Below, one piece after another: positions 1 to 7,923 of a stretch of DNA of 23,084 bases (position 1 is its first letter; each line of letters starts with the position of its first letter). This DNA is from Bacilli bacterium (GTDB lineage Bacteria > Bacillota_I > Bacilli_A > RF39 > UBA660). The DNA is taken from NCBI GenBank assembly GCA_028684435.1, contig JAQUFX010000013.1, forward strand, positions 1 to 23,084, written 5' to 3'. Made by a program: the position numbers and the translations under genes. The notes beneath the pieces were generated by a model, which had not been told where the DNA came from, made no database searches, and saw only the letters and a program-made list of their open reading frames with translations.

Positions 1-1
1 T

Positions 2-181
2 AGAGTTACGTTAAAAGATGATTTATTAAGTGAAGAACTTAAATCTAGACTCGGTGCATTAGGATTGGAATTAGTTTATAATGAAGAAGTTCAATTATTA
101 AATCCTAAAGAAGAAAAAAATAAAGATAAGAAGTCATCAAAAAAAATTATAAATAAGAAAAAAAATTATAATAAAAAATAA
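2..181 (+). CDS. C-terminal end of an unidentified lysine-rich protein (5' end outside window)
   Basis: Frame 2 is open from the first base to a TAA at 179-181, giving about 59 residues. The first ~40 residues look like normal globular sequence (a segment reading SRLGALGLELVYNEE). The last ~20 are almost only Lys, Asn and Ser, a basic disordered tail typical of nucleic-acid- or ribosome-associated proteins in AT-rich Bacilli. I do not recognise the family from this short tail and propose no function. The gene is truncated by the window edge, so its start and neighbours are unknown. No strong terminator follows; the next ~160 bases are described separately. Confidence 0.6.
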   Translation, partial: RVTLKDDLLSEELKSRLGALGLELVYNEEVQLLNPKEEKNKDKKSSKKIINKKKNYNKK

Positions 182-344
182 CAATATTACAAGAGTATGC
201 GTGCGAAAAACAATTTTAAGTGAAGTTGAAAGCATTTAAATATTAAATAATAAAAATTATCGATATGAATCTCGTCTTTATCTAATAAAAAATGGTAAAA
301 GAATGGATTGGCGAAAACATTTTTATAAATTAGGAGAGTTTTTA

Positions 345-1274
345 ATGGAAAAAAATATGAACACAAATTTTGATTATTTAGATAAGAGAGTAATAGATGC
401 GCTAGATAAAACAGATTTAGAGTATATGAGAAATGAATTGTCCCAATTAAAAGAACCAACAATTGTTAGTGGTGTTGGTGGTTCTAGTGTTGTAAGTGAA
501 ATTACATCTAAAGTTATTAGAAAAAAGAATGAAATAATTACTAAAAATATGGAGCCTAGAGATTTTGTTTATGATAATTTAAAAGGTTATAAAAATGTAG
601 TAGTTTGTAGTTATAGTGGGAATAATTATGGCGTTGAGTTAGCATTTGATAATAAATTAAAACATTATTTATTATCTAATAATGCTTTTGATAATTTAGA
701 TATTACTTATTTAAAATATAATACCTCAATTGAAAAAGAAAGAAGTTTTATATCTTTAGGAGCTACTTTAATACCAGTAACAATTATTATGGATTATTAT
801 TTAAATGGTCAAAATAAAGTTTTATTAGATCAAATTAATGATAATGCTATTGATAATGCTATTGATATAAATAATTATATTTACGAAATATTCAGTGGTT
901 ATGATACGAGTGTGACTTCAAAATATTTAGAATCAACAATGGTAGAAAGCGGTATTGGAATTCCAATAGTTCATGATAAATATTCTTATTGTCATGGAAG
1001 ATCTACTACAGCCATAAATTGTAAAAGCAATGTTATATATTTAAATAGAAATACTGATTTAGATAAATTATTATTAAATGAATTATTTCAATATCATAAA
1101 CTTGTTATTATAATTGATTCGAAATTTGATGATCAAATATTAGACGATTATCAGATGTTAGTACAATCAATGTTTTTAACAAAGCATATAGCTAAGAAAA
1201 AACAAAAGGATTTATCAGCGGTGGATTATTCACCAATAGTAAAAAAACTTTATAAGTATAATGGCAACATATAA
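345..1274 (+). CDS. SIS-domain protein, phosphosugar isomerase/binding type
   Basis: About 309 residues. Two halves look like a tandem SIS fold. Near the N-terminus GVGGSS is the glycine-rich phosphosugar loop, and CSYSGNNYG resembles the S-x-SGNT motif of SIS isomerases. The second half has HGRSTT, at the place where SIS isomerases carry a His. The general architecture recalls bifunctional phosphoglucose/phosphomannose isomerases, but the active-site signature is not well enough conserved to name a substrate. An in-frame ATG also exists at 303, but the ATG at 345 has AGGAGA at 332-337, seven bases upstream, so I start there. It seems monocistronic, with only a weak AT-only hairpin after it at 1275-1299. 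SIS fold is fairly sure; the reaction is not. Confidence 0.7.
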   Translation: MEKNMNTNFDYLDKRVIDALDKTDLEYMRNELSQLKEPTIVSGVGGSSVVSEITSKVIRKKNEIITKNMEPRDFVYDNLKGYKNVVVCSYSGNNYGVELAFDNKLKHYLLSNNAFDNLDITYLKYNTSIEKERSFISLGATLIPVTIIMDYYLNGQNKVLLDQINDNAIDNAIDINNYIYEIFSGYDTSVTSKYLESTMVESGIGIPIVHDKYSYCHGRSTTAINCKSNVIYLNRNTDLDKLLLNELFQYHKLVIIIDSKFDDQILDDYQMLVQSMFLTKHIAKKKQKDLSAVDYSPIVKKLYKYNGNI

Positions 1275-1334
1275 AAAAATTTATTTTATAAAAATTTTTC
1301 AATAAAGTTTTAAAAGATAAATTTTTTTTTGTGT

Positions 1335-1413
1335 TATAATAACAATTGCAACTCAAAATTAACAAAAAACAACCTAAAATTGGTAGATGGCAACCAGTTT
1401 AAAATTATATAAT
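1335..1413 (+). promoter_or_regulatory. Promoter region of the XRE-membrane gene, two -10 boxes
   Basis: TATAAT occurs at 1335-1340 (preceded by GTGT) and again at 1408-1413. Neither has a good -35 at 16-18 bases. Between them CAACC occurs twice about 22 bases apart, and TGGT/ACCA (1381-1384, 1393-1396) form a small dyad that could be an operator for self-regulation. The assignment is tentative. Confidence 0.4.
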
Positions 1414-1436
1414 TTATTCATGAAAGGAGTAACTTT

Positions 1437-2969
1437 ATGAATTTATCAAGTAACTTAAAAAAGATAAGAAAAGAAAATAACTTATCACAAGAAGATTTGG
1501 CAGAAAAAATTGGTGTATCTAGACAATCAGTTTCTAAATGGGAATCTGGACAAGCATATCCGGAAATGGATAAAATGGTCCAACTTTGTAATTTATTTAA
1601 TTTAAATATTGATGATTTATTAAATCAAGATATAGGAGAGGTAAATAATACTAAACAAGCAAATAATAGTATAAATAAATTTATTGATGATTTTCTAAAA
1701 TATGTAACAAATACTATAGATTTATTTAGTAGTATGAAATTTAAAAATAAAATAAAATTTATATTTGAACAATGCATAATAATTGGTGTATTTATTATTT
1801 TATGTTTAATAATAGAAAATATCCTTGAATATATATTTTGGCCCTTGTTTTCTTTTGCTCCAGATAAAATATATTATGTTATTATTAACATGTTTAAATC
1901 TTTATATGGAATTATATGTTTGATTTTGGGAGTTATTTTAGTACTTCATATTTTTAAAACGAGATATTTAGATTATTATGAAATTGTAAAAGAAGGTGAA
2001 GAAAATGAAATTTCTGATGAAACGACAGCTGATAATTTACCAAATATTGAACAAGATAAACTATATTTAGTAAAGAAAAAAGAAAAAATAGTTATTCGTG
2101 ATCCTGAACATACTGAATATCGTTTTATAAATGTTTTATTTAAAATATTTTTGTTTGTTGTGAAATTTTTTGCATTTATTATAGGTACGATATTTTGTAT
2201 GTCTTTAATAGGTTTTTTCGTTGGTGTTGTGCTTTCATTTATGTTTATAAAAACTGGCATGTTATTTATCGGAGCATTTATGATCTTAATTTCATGTATT
2301 TTAGTTAATTATGTGATTTTAAATATGTTATATGATTTTATTTTTGAACACAAATCTAAAAAAATAAGATTAGCATTATTGTTTTTTTTAACTTTAATAA
2401 TATGTGGAGTAGGCATTGGTATAACCTTGATAGGTATTTCTAAATTTAATATTGTATCTTTTGATTCCAACATGATTGAAGAAAAAACAATTAAAATGAA
2501 TGATAATTTAACATTAATTAACCATTATGGAGATATTCAATATATTGAATCTGAAGATAATGATGTTAAAATAATTATAAAAAATACAAAATATAATAAA
2601 ATTAAATATGATGTAAATAATGACATTTATTCGTTTCATGTTTATTATAAAAAAACTGATCAATTTGATATATTAAGAGATACTATAACTGATATTAATA
2701 ATAAAAAAATTGTATTATATGATGATTGTGATATTAATGTTTATACTAATAGAGCAAATATTAATAAAATATCAGCAAATTTAAATGAATATTATAAAAA
2801 TAAATATAAACATAATTATGAAAAAAGGGTTAATCATCTTTTAGAAGAAATAGAAACATATCAAGAAGGTAACGCCAAGTTTCAAAATGAAATGTATGAA
2901 TTTAATGAACAAAATACAGAATTAAAAGTTAAACTATATGAATGTGAAACCTCTTCATGTAATGGATAA
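1437..2969 (+). CDS. XRE-family regulator fused to a multi-pass membrane and extracytoplasmic domain
   Basis: 510 residues. Residues 5-60 are a clear XRE/Cro-CI helix-turn-helix (LSQEDLAEKIGVSRQSVSKW, then ESGQAYPEMD). A linker follows. Hydrophobic segments lie at about 110-135 and 145-170, then a ~60-residue acidic and basic cytoplasmic loop, then three or four more helices at about 230-330. The rest (about 340-450) is beta-rich, with NLTLINHYGDIQYIES, and resembles the DUF4097 putative-adhesin repeat often found next to such regulators (weak similarity by eye). The last ~60 residues form a charged coiled coil ending with two Cys five residues apart. Start: ATG with GAAAGGAG about eight bases upstream. 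The layout suggests a membrane-anchored transcription factor that senses the envelope. A good hairpin terminator follows. Confidence 0.75.
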   Translation: MNLSSNLKKIRKENNLSQEDLAEKIGVSRQSVSKWESGQAYPEMDKMVQLCNLFNLNIDDLLNQDIGEVNNTKQANNSINKFIDDFLKYVTNTIDLFSSMKFKNKIKFIFEQCIIIGVFIILCLIIENILEYIFWPLFSFAPDKIYYVIINMFKSLYGIICLILGVILVLHIFKTRYLDYYEIVKEGEENEISDETTADNLPNIEQDKLYLVKKKEKIVIRDPEHTEYRFINVLFKIFLFVVKFFAFIIGTIFCMSLIGFFVGVVLSFMFIKTGMLFIGAFMILISCILVNYVILNMLYDFIFEHKSKKIRLALLFFLTLIICGVGIGITLIGISKFNIVSFDSNMIEEKTIKMNDNLTLINHYGDIQYIESEDNDVKIIIKNTKYNKIKYDVNNDIYSFHVYYKKTDQFDILRDTITDINNKKIVLYDDCDINVYTNRANINKISANLNEYYKNKYKHNYEKRVNHLLEEIETYQEGNAKFQNEMYEFNEQNTELKVKLYECETSSCNG

Positions 2970-2996
2970 GACTATTAAAATATGAAATCTTTAATT

Positions 2997-3018
2997 AAGC
3001 TAGATTATCTAGCTTTTT
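2997..3018 (+). terminator. Intrinsic terminator after the XRE-membrane gene
   Basis: AAGCTAG (2997-3003) pairs with CTAGCTT (3009-3015) around a five-base loop and runs into a T stretch. It lies 28 bases after the stop and before the prfB promoter. Confidence 0.65.
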
Positions 3019-3055
3019 AAATGCTGGAAATACAATTTATTTTTTTAAAAAGTCG

Positions 3056-3064
3056 TGCTATAAT
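3056..3064 (+). promoter_or_regulatory. Extended -10 promoter of prfB
   Basis: TGCTATAAT is an extended -10 element. No good -35 is visible. Transcription would begin near 3071, just before AGGTGA at 3077-3082, the ribosome binding site of prfB. Confidence 0.6.
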
Positions 3065-3089
3065 TATTACAAAATTAGGTGATATTTAT

Positions 3090-4176
3090 ATGGAAAGAGA
3101 TACTTTAATTAAAAATCTTGATGATTTGTTAACTAATTTATTAACAATCGGGAGGTCACTTTGACTTAGTTAATAAAGAAAATAGAATAAAAGATTTAGA
3201 AAAAGAAATCAATGAATCTTCTATTTGGGATAATCCAAATTATGCTAATAAAATTAATAGTGAGTTAATTAATTTAAAAAAAGATATTTCAAGTTATAAT
3301 AAAATTTTAAATGATCTTAATGAATTTAAAGAATTATTAATAATGAGTAATGATCAAGATATAGTTAATGAGATAGAACAAAAGATTAATTTTATTAACA
3401 AAGAAATTAAAAAACTTGAAATAGCAACGTTATTAAATGGAAAATATGATAGTTATAATTGTTATTTAGAAATTCATCCTGGAGCAGGAGGAACTGAAGC
3501 TTGTGATTGGGCGGGGATGTTATTTAGAATGTATCAAATGTTTTGTAGTAAAAATAATTATAATTTTGAAGTTATTGATTTTCAAAATAGTGATGAAGCT
3601 GGAATAAAAAGTGCTATAGTTAAAATTACTGGTTATTATCCTTTTGGTTATTTTAAAAGTGAACAAGGAGTGCACCGGTTAGTTAGAATAAGCCCATTTG
3701 ATTCTGGAGCAAGAAGGCATACATCATTTGCAGCAGTAACAATTATACCAGAAATAGAAAAAGATATTAATGTTGAAATAAAACAAGAAGATATAAGAAT
3801 AGATGTATACCGAAGTAGTGGTAAAGGTGGACAAGGCGTTAATACTACTGATTCAGCAGTAAGAATAACCCATCTCCCAAGTGGGATTGTAGTAACGTGC
3901 CAAAATGAAAGAAGTCAAATCCAAAATAAAGATATAGCAATGAAAATATTAATAAGCAAACTTGAACAAATAAAATTAAGAGAGCAAGATGAATCTATAA
4001 ATAGTATGAAAGGAAATACTAATATCGATTTCGGAAGTCAAATTAGAAATTACACTCTCGAACCTTATAAATTAGTTAAAGATGTTCGAACTAATTACGA
4101 AAGTTCAAATGTTGATAAAATATTAAATGGAGATATACTTCCTTTTATGGAAGAATATTTAAGAATAAAGAGGTAA
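3090..4176 (+). CDS. prfB: Peptide chain release factor 2, programmed +1 frameshift at codon 25
   Basis: Class I release factor that ends translation at TGA and TAA. Translation begins at ATG 3090 (AGGTGA seven bases upstream), runs 24 codons and meets TGA at 3162-3164. A +1 slip on CTT (3159-3161) skips T3162 and resumes at GAC 3163, in frame with everything to the TAA at 4174-4176, about 361 residues in all, the usual RF2 length. The slip site has the standard parts: GGGAGG (3150-3155) as internal Shine-Dalgarno, three bases, then CTT TGA C. The RF2-specific SPF stop-recognition tripeptide (ISPFDSGARRHTS) and the catalytic GGQ loop (SSGKGGQGVNTTDSAVR) are present. The stop codon sits within the ribosome binding site of the next gene. 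A start at 3343 would lose the N-terminal domain. Confidence 0.96.
3150..3165 (+). promoter_or_regulatory. RF2 programmed +1 frameshift site
   Basis: GGGAGG, a three-base spacer TCA, then the slippery CTT followed by TGA and C. This matches element by element the autoregulatory site known from E. coli prfB. Low RF2 slows decoding of TGA and favours the +1 slip, restoring RF2. It is direct evidence that TGA is a stop codon in this organism. Confidence 0.95.
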
Positions 4177-4178
4177 AT

Positions 4179-5024
4179 TTGAAAAAAATATTTAACATTA
4201 TAATTGGTTCTTTATTAATAGCGGTGGCATTTAATGTCTTTTTCTTGTCTTATGAAATAGTACCAAACGGTATATTTGGATTGGCAACATTATTAAATTA
4301 TATTAATGGTTATGACCCAGCTTTATTTGTATTGATTGTTAACTTTTCACTCATAATTATAGCTTTATTAACATTAGGGCCTAAAAAATCGAAAGATTAT
4401 GTATGGGCAGGTTTATTAGTTCCTATCTTTATGTTTATTACTAATTTTTTTATAAATTATATATATTTTGATAATTTAGAAAAAATTATGGTTGTATTAG
4501 CAGGTGGATTCTTAACTGGATTAGGATATAGTTTAATATATAAAGTAGGACATAGAGTAGGTGGAATAGATATAATTCAAGATATTTTTAATATTATAAC
4601 TGACTATAAAAATAAATATATTTCTTTTGCAATCGAAGTAGTTATATTAATGTTAACTTTGATAATAATAAACTTAGAAAGTATGCTTTATTCTTTAATT
4701 GTTATTTATATAATAAGATATATTGGTTCAAAATCAAAAATAGGTGTAAGTTCAACTAAAACATTTTTCATTATTACTAACAAAGAAGAGAAAGTTAAAA
4801 AATATATTTTAGAAGAACTTAATCATGATTTAACTGAGTTTAATACTAAAGGTGGTTATAGTCATAATAAAAGCAAAATATTAATGGTTTCTATTAATAA
4901 TAATAAATACTATGAATTAAAACAAGGAATATTATTAATAGATTCTGATGCATTTATTTCGATAACGGATGGTTATGAAGTCATTAATGATTTTAATTCC
5001 ATAAAACAAAAAATTAATAAATAA
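4179..5024 (+). CDS. yitT: YitT family membrane protein (DUF161 + DUF2179)
   Basis: 281 residues. Five or six hydrophobic segments fill residues 5-180, with the family-typical GGxxxGLGYSLIYKVGHRVGGIDII region near 106-132. A soluble C-terminal domain of about 90 residues (DUF2179) ends in SDAFISITDGYEVI, similar to the common family ending. The transport or sensing role of YitT proteins is not settled. The start is a TTG at 4179, two bases after the prfB stop, with AAAGAGG (4167-4173) placed inside the end of prfB; no ATG occurs early enough to keep the first helix. The two genes are therefore likely cotranscribed and perhaps translationally coupled. Confidence 0.85.
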   Translation: MKKIFNIIIGSLLIAVAFNVFFLSYEIVPNGIFGLATLLNYINGYDPALFVLIVNFSLIIIALLTLGPKKSKDYVWAGLLVPIFMFITNFFINYIYFDNLEKIMVVLAGGFLTGLGYSLIYKVGHRVGGIDIIQDIFNIITDYKNKYISFAIEVVILMLTLIIINLESMLYSLIVIYIIRYIGSKSKIGVSSTKTFFIITNKEEKVKKYILEELNHDLTEFNTKGGYSHNKSKILMVSINNNKYYELKQGILLIDSDAFISITDGYEVINDFNSIKQKINK

Positions 5025-5048
5025 GTTTTATTATTTTAATATACTAAA

Positions 5049-5078
5049 TTGTCTACTTTATCAATTAAAGAATATAAT
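5049..5078 (+). promoter_or_regulatory. Promoter directly in front of the cwlD-like gene
   Basis: TTGTCT (5049-5054), an 18-base spacer and TATAAT (5073-5078). The expected transcription start (~5085) falls on the ATG at 5084, so this promoter would make a leaderless mRNA. Confidence 0.5.
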
Positions 5079-5083
5079 TAATT

Positions 5084-5743
5084 ATGAAAAAAATAATAAT
5101 ATTATTACTTTTTATTTGTTTTTTAATAATTACGGTATTTAAAGTTGATGCTAGTAAGGTAACCTTTCCTTTAATAGGGAAAATAATTGTTATTGACCCT
5201 GGTCATGGCGGTGTTGATAATGGTGCAAGTCATTTAAGTGTTAAAGAAGATAATATTAACTTAGCTATCAGTTTATTTTTAAAAGAAGAACTCGAAAGAA
5301 ATGGTGCTGCTGTTATTTTAATAAGAGAAGGAGATTATGATTTAAGCAAACCAAATGCTCTATATCGTAAAAAAAATGATTTTGATAATCGAATTAGGAT
5401 TATTAATAATAGTAATGCTGATCTATATTTAAGTATTCATTTAAATTATTTTAATCAAAGTGCTTATTATGGACCACAAGTATTTTATACTGAAAATATA
5501 AAATCAAATAAAAAGATTGCTAAAATATTACAAAAAGAATTAAATAAAAGTTTAAAATCTAAAAGAAATATTAAAAAAACTAATAATTCTAATTATATGT
5601 TTGGAAAATTAAATGTTCCAGGAGTTTTAATTGAATGTGGTTTTTTATCTAATTATAATGACCGTTATAATTTACAAAAAAAAGATTATCAAAAAAAAGT
5701 TTCCTTAACAATTACTAAAGGAATTATTAATTACTATAAATAA
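5084..5743 (+). CDS. cwlD: N-acetylmuramoyl-L-alanine amidase, CwlD-like (Amidase_3)
   Basis: 219 residues. The N-terminus MKKIIILLLFICFLIITVF is a signal peptide or anchor, followed by a single Amidase_3 domain. The zinc ligands His41 (IDPGHGG), Glu55 and His119 (LSIHLNYF) and the catalytic Glu184 (IECGFLSN) are all visible, so the enzyme should cleave the amide between MurNAc and the stem peptide outside the membrane. Length and layout fit CwlD, which in spore formers helps make cortex muramic lactam; an ordinary cell-separation amidase is equally possible here. No convincing Shine-Dalgarno precedes the ATG (only AAAGAA near 5067), and no later in-frame Met could keep the signal peptide. 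Confidence 0.85.
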   Translation: MKKIIILLLFICFLIITVFKVDASKVTFPLIGKIIVIDPGHGGVDNGASHLSVKEDNINLAISLFLKEELERNGAAVILIREGDYDLSKPNALYRKKNDFDNRIRIINNSNADLYLSIHLNYFNQSAYYGPQVFYTENIKSNKKIAKILQKELNKSLKSKRNIKKTNNSNYMFGKLNVPGVLIECGFLSNYNDRYNLQKKDYQKKVSLTITKGIINYYK

Positions 5744-5776
5744 ATATAAAAAACATTTTTTTTGTAAAGCTGTAGT

Positions 5777-5804
5777 ATTATTTTAAAATAATTTATGGTA
5801 TAAT
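5777..5804 (+). promoter_or_regulatory. Extended -10 promoter of the Abi-like gene with upstream palindrome
   Basis: TGGTATAAT at 5796-5804 is an extended -10. A perfect 16-base AT-only palindrome (ATTATTTTAAAATAAT, 5777-5792) covers the -35 and spacer, where a repressor could bind. The composition makes a chance palindrome plausible. AGGTGA (5813-5818) is the ribosome binding site. Confidence 0.5.
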
Positions 5805-5822
5805 TTCATAATAGGTGAGAGC

Positions 5823-6752
5823 ATGGCAAAGAAAGTTTTTAAAACAATCGATGAGCAAATAGCAATTATGCAAGATAAAGGCTTAATAATAGATAACATC
5901 GATTATGCCAAAGATATATTAATTAGAGAAAATTATTTTTTTTTAAATGGATATCGGCATTTATTTTTAAAAAGTCCTAATGATAGATATTATATAGATA
6001 GTACTACTTTTAAAGAATTATATTCGGTCTTTAATTTTGACCGTCAAATTCGTAATATTATTTTTAAAAATTTATTAATTATTGAAAACAATATGAAAAG
6101 TATTTTTTCTTATCAATTATCTAAAGAATATGGATATCGTGAATCAGATTACTTAAAGGCTTCTAATTTCACAAATAATTCTGAAAAAAGTAGACAAGTA
6201 AATGACTTATTAAAAAAAATGAAAAGACAAATTAGAGTAAATGGTAGTCAGCATGCTGCAACAAGTCATTATGCAAATAATTATGGATACATACCTATGT
6301 GGGTAGTAGTAAAAGTTTTATCCTTTGGTATCATAAGCGAACTATATTTAATAATGAAAAGATCAGATCAAGATGCTATTTCTAGTATATATGATATTAG
6401 TGTTGACAATTTAACCATATATATGCCAATCCTTGCTAATTATAGAAATTTATGTGCTCATGAAGATATTCTATATAATCATAAAAATCAAAGATCAATA
6501 TCAGATACAAAATACCATAGTACATTAAATATTCCGATTATGGATGGAGAATATATATATGGGAAAAATGATTTATTTGCTTTAATAGTAATTTTAAAAC
6601 AATTATTACGTGAAGAAGAATTTCGATTATTAATGAATGAATTAAGTTATGAAGTTGATATTTTAACTGGTAAATTACATTCAATAGAAATAAGTAAGGT
6701 TTTAGATGCTATGGGATTTCCATTAAATTTTAAAGAATTATCAAATATGTAG
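5823..6752 (+). CDS. Abi_2 family (AbiD/AbiF-like) HEPN-domain protein
   Basis: 309 residues. The order of motifs matches Abi_2 (PF07751) abortive-infection proteins: NYFFLNGYRHLF near 37-48, FDRQIRNIIFKNLLIIENNMKS near 72-92, IPMWVVVKVLSFGIISELY near 157-175, and YRNLCAHEDILYN with the HEPN R-x4-H pair Arg208/His213. The HEPN motif suggests an RNase active site, as in Cas13 and other HEPN toxins. Some family members stop phage growth, but many chromosomal copies have no proven role. The gene has its own extended -10 promoter and is followed after 10 bases by the HtrA gene, so the two are probably cotranscribed. Base composition is like its neighbours, with no mobile element close by, so recent transfer is not indicated. 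Family is confident; defence function is inference. Confidence 0.85.
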   Translation: MAKKVFKTIDEQIAIMQDKGLIIDNIDYAKDILIRENYFFLNGYRHLFLKSPNDRYYIDSTTFKELYSVFNFDRQIRNIIFKNLLIIENNMKSIFSYQLSKEYGYRESDYLKASNFTNNSEKSRQVNDLLKKMKRQIRVNGSQHAATSHYANNYGYIPMWVVVKVLSFGIISELYLIMKRSDQDAISSIYDISVDNLTIYMPILANYRNLCAHEDILYNHKNQRSISDTKYHSTLNIPIMDGEYIYGKNDLFALIVILKQLLREEEFRLLMNELSYEVDILTGKLHSIEISKVLDAMGFPLNFKELSNM

Positions 6753-6762
6753 GAGTGATATA

Positions 6763-7860
6763 ATGAAAAAAAATATAATAAGTATAATAATAGTTGCATT
6801 AATAGGACTTATACTAGGTTCATTAGGGATTTATTATGCAATTAACGAATTGGGATGGTTTAGTAAAACAATTATAAATAAATCTGAAAAAGAAGTAACT
6901 ATTAACGATAATGGTATTGCTGATGCCGTAGAAAAATTATATGATGCTGTTGTTGTGGTTTCCGCATACAAAGAAGATAAGTTAGCAAGTAGTGGGACAG
7001 GTTTTGTATATAAAGAAGTTGGTAATAATGCCTATATATTAACCAATTCACATGTGGTAACTGGTGCTCAAAAATTTAAAGTTCAATTTACTGACGGAAA
7101 TACTTATGATGTAAAAATAGTTGGTAATGATGAATATTCAGATATTGCGGTTTTAGCCATTGACAAAGATAAAATTATTAAAAAAGCTGAGTTAGGAAGC
7201 AGTAAAAAAACTCGTTTAGGGGATACGGTATTTACAATTGGAGCTCCTTTAAATACCGAGTATTCATGGACAGTTACAAGAGGCATATTAAGTGGTAAAG
7301 ATCGTTTAATCGAAGTTAGTGCTATTAATGCTTCAGTAGGAAATTTGGTAATGTCAGTATTACAAACTGATGCGGCTATAAATTCAGGTAATAGTGGGGG
7401 ACCAATAGCTAATTCAAATGGTGAAGTAATCGGAATTACTAATATGAAATTAATAAGTGGTGGTGTAGAAGGTATGGGATTTGCAATACCTATTGAGGAT
7501 GCAATAAATATATCTAACCAATTAATTGAGAATAAAAATATAGTTAGACCAGTTCTAGGTGTTGGGACCTTAGATGTTAATGATACAGAAGCATTGCAAT
7601 TTCAATATGGTATTAAAATAGATGATTCAATTACATATGGAGCGGTTATTGGTTATGTTCAAAGTGGTAGTCCGGCTTCTGAAGCAGGTCTCGAAAAAGG
7701 TGATGTAATTACTAATTTTGGTGATTATAAAGTAACATCTTCTGCTAAATTAAAGTATTATTTATATAAATATAAAGTTGGTGATAAAGTTTCATTATCT
7801 TATATTCGAGGTAAAAAAACTGAAACTGTAACTATTGATTTAAATCAAAAAGCAAGTTAG
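6763..7860 (+). CDS. htrA: HtrA/DegP-like membrane-anchored serine protease with PDZ domain
   Basis: 365 residues. An N-terminal membrane anchor (residues ~5-28) leads to a trypsin-like domain with the triad His97 (TNSHVV), Asp127 (YSDIAVL) and Ser211 (GNSGGP), then one PDZ domain at about 265-360 (SGSPASEAGLEKGDVI). Such proteases degrade or refold damaged proteins on the outer face of the membrane. Start: ATG with AGGAGTGAT right before it, 10 bases after the Abi-like gene. In Bacilli an htrA-type gene usually lies next to walJ-rlmH; here walJ-rlmH is 9 kb away and this copy is paired with the Abi-like gene. A terminator overlaps its stop codon. Confidence 0.93.
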   Translation: MKKNIISIIIVALIGLILGSLGIYYAINELGWFSKTIINKSEKEVTINDNGIADAVEKLYDAVVVVSAYKEDKLASSGTGFVYKEVGNNAYILTNSHVVTGAQKFKVQFTDGNTYDVKIVGNDEYSDIAVLAIDKDKIIKKAELGSSKKTRLGDTVFTIGAPLNTEYSWTVTRGILSGKDRLIEVSAINASVGNLVMSVLQTDAAINSGNSGGPIANSNGEVIGITNMKLISGGVEGMGFAIPIEDAINISNQLIENKNIVRPVLGVGTLDVNDTEALQFQYGIKIDDSITYGAVIGYVQSGSPASEAGLEKGDVITNFGDYKVTSSAKLKYYLYKYKVGDKVSLSYIRGKKTETVTIDLNQKAS

Positions 7861-7877
7861 TGATAATTTGCTTTTTT
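7848..7877 (+). terminator. Intrinsic terminator overlapping the end of htrA
   Basis: AAAAGCAA (7848-7855) pairs with TTGCTTTT (7868-7875) around a 12-base loop containing the TAG stop and leads into T residues. The stem is weak in GC, so read-through is likely. Confidence 0.5.
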
Positions 7878-7923
7878 ATGATATACTATTACTGTTGAAA
7901 AGCAATTGAAAGTAGTTGATAAA

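Noticed and set aside
187..462. 91-codon minus-strand frame over the start of the SIS gene
   Set aside because: It is a Leu/Phe/Tyr-rich shadow of AT-rich coding DNA, without a start signal on that strand.
1275..1299. Terminator of the SIS gene
   Set aside because: The AAAAATTT/AAATTTTT stem is only A and T with a nine-base loop, too weak to call.
3343..4176. prfB as a gene starting at ATG 3343
   Set aside because: The RF2 N-terminal domain is encoded upstream and joined by the frameshift; there is no ribosome binding site before 3343.
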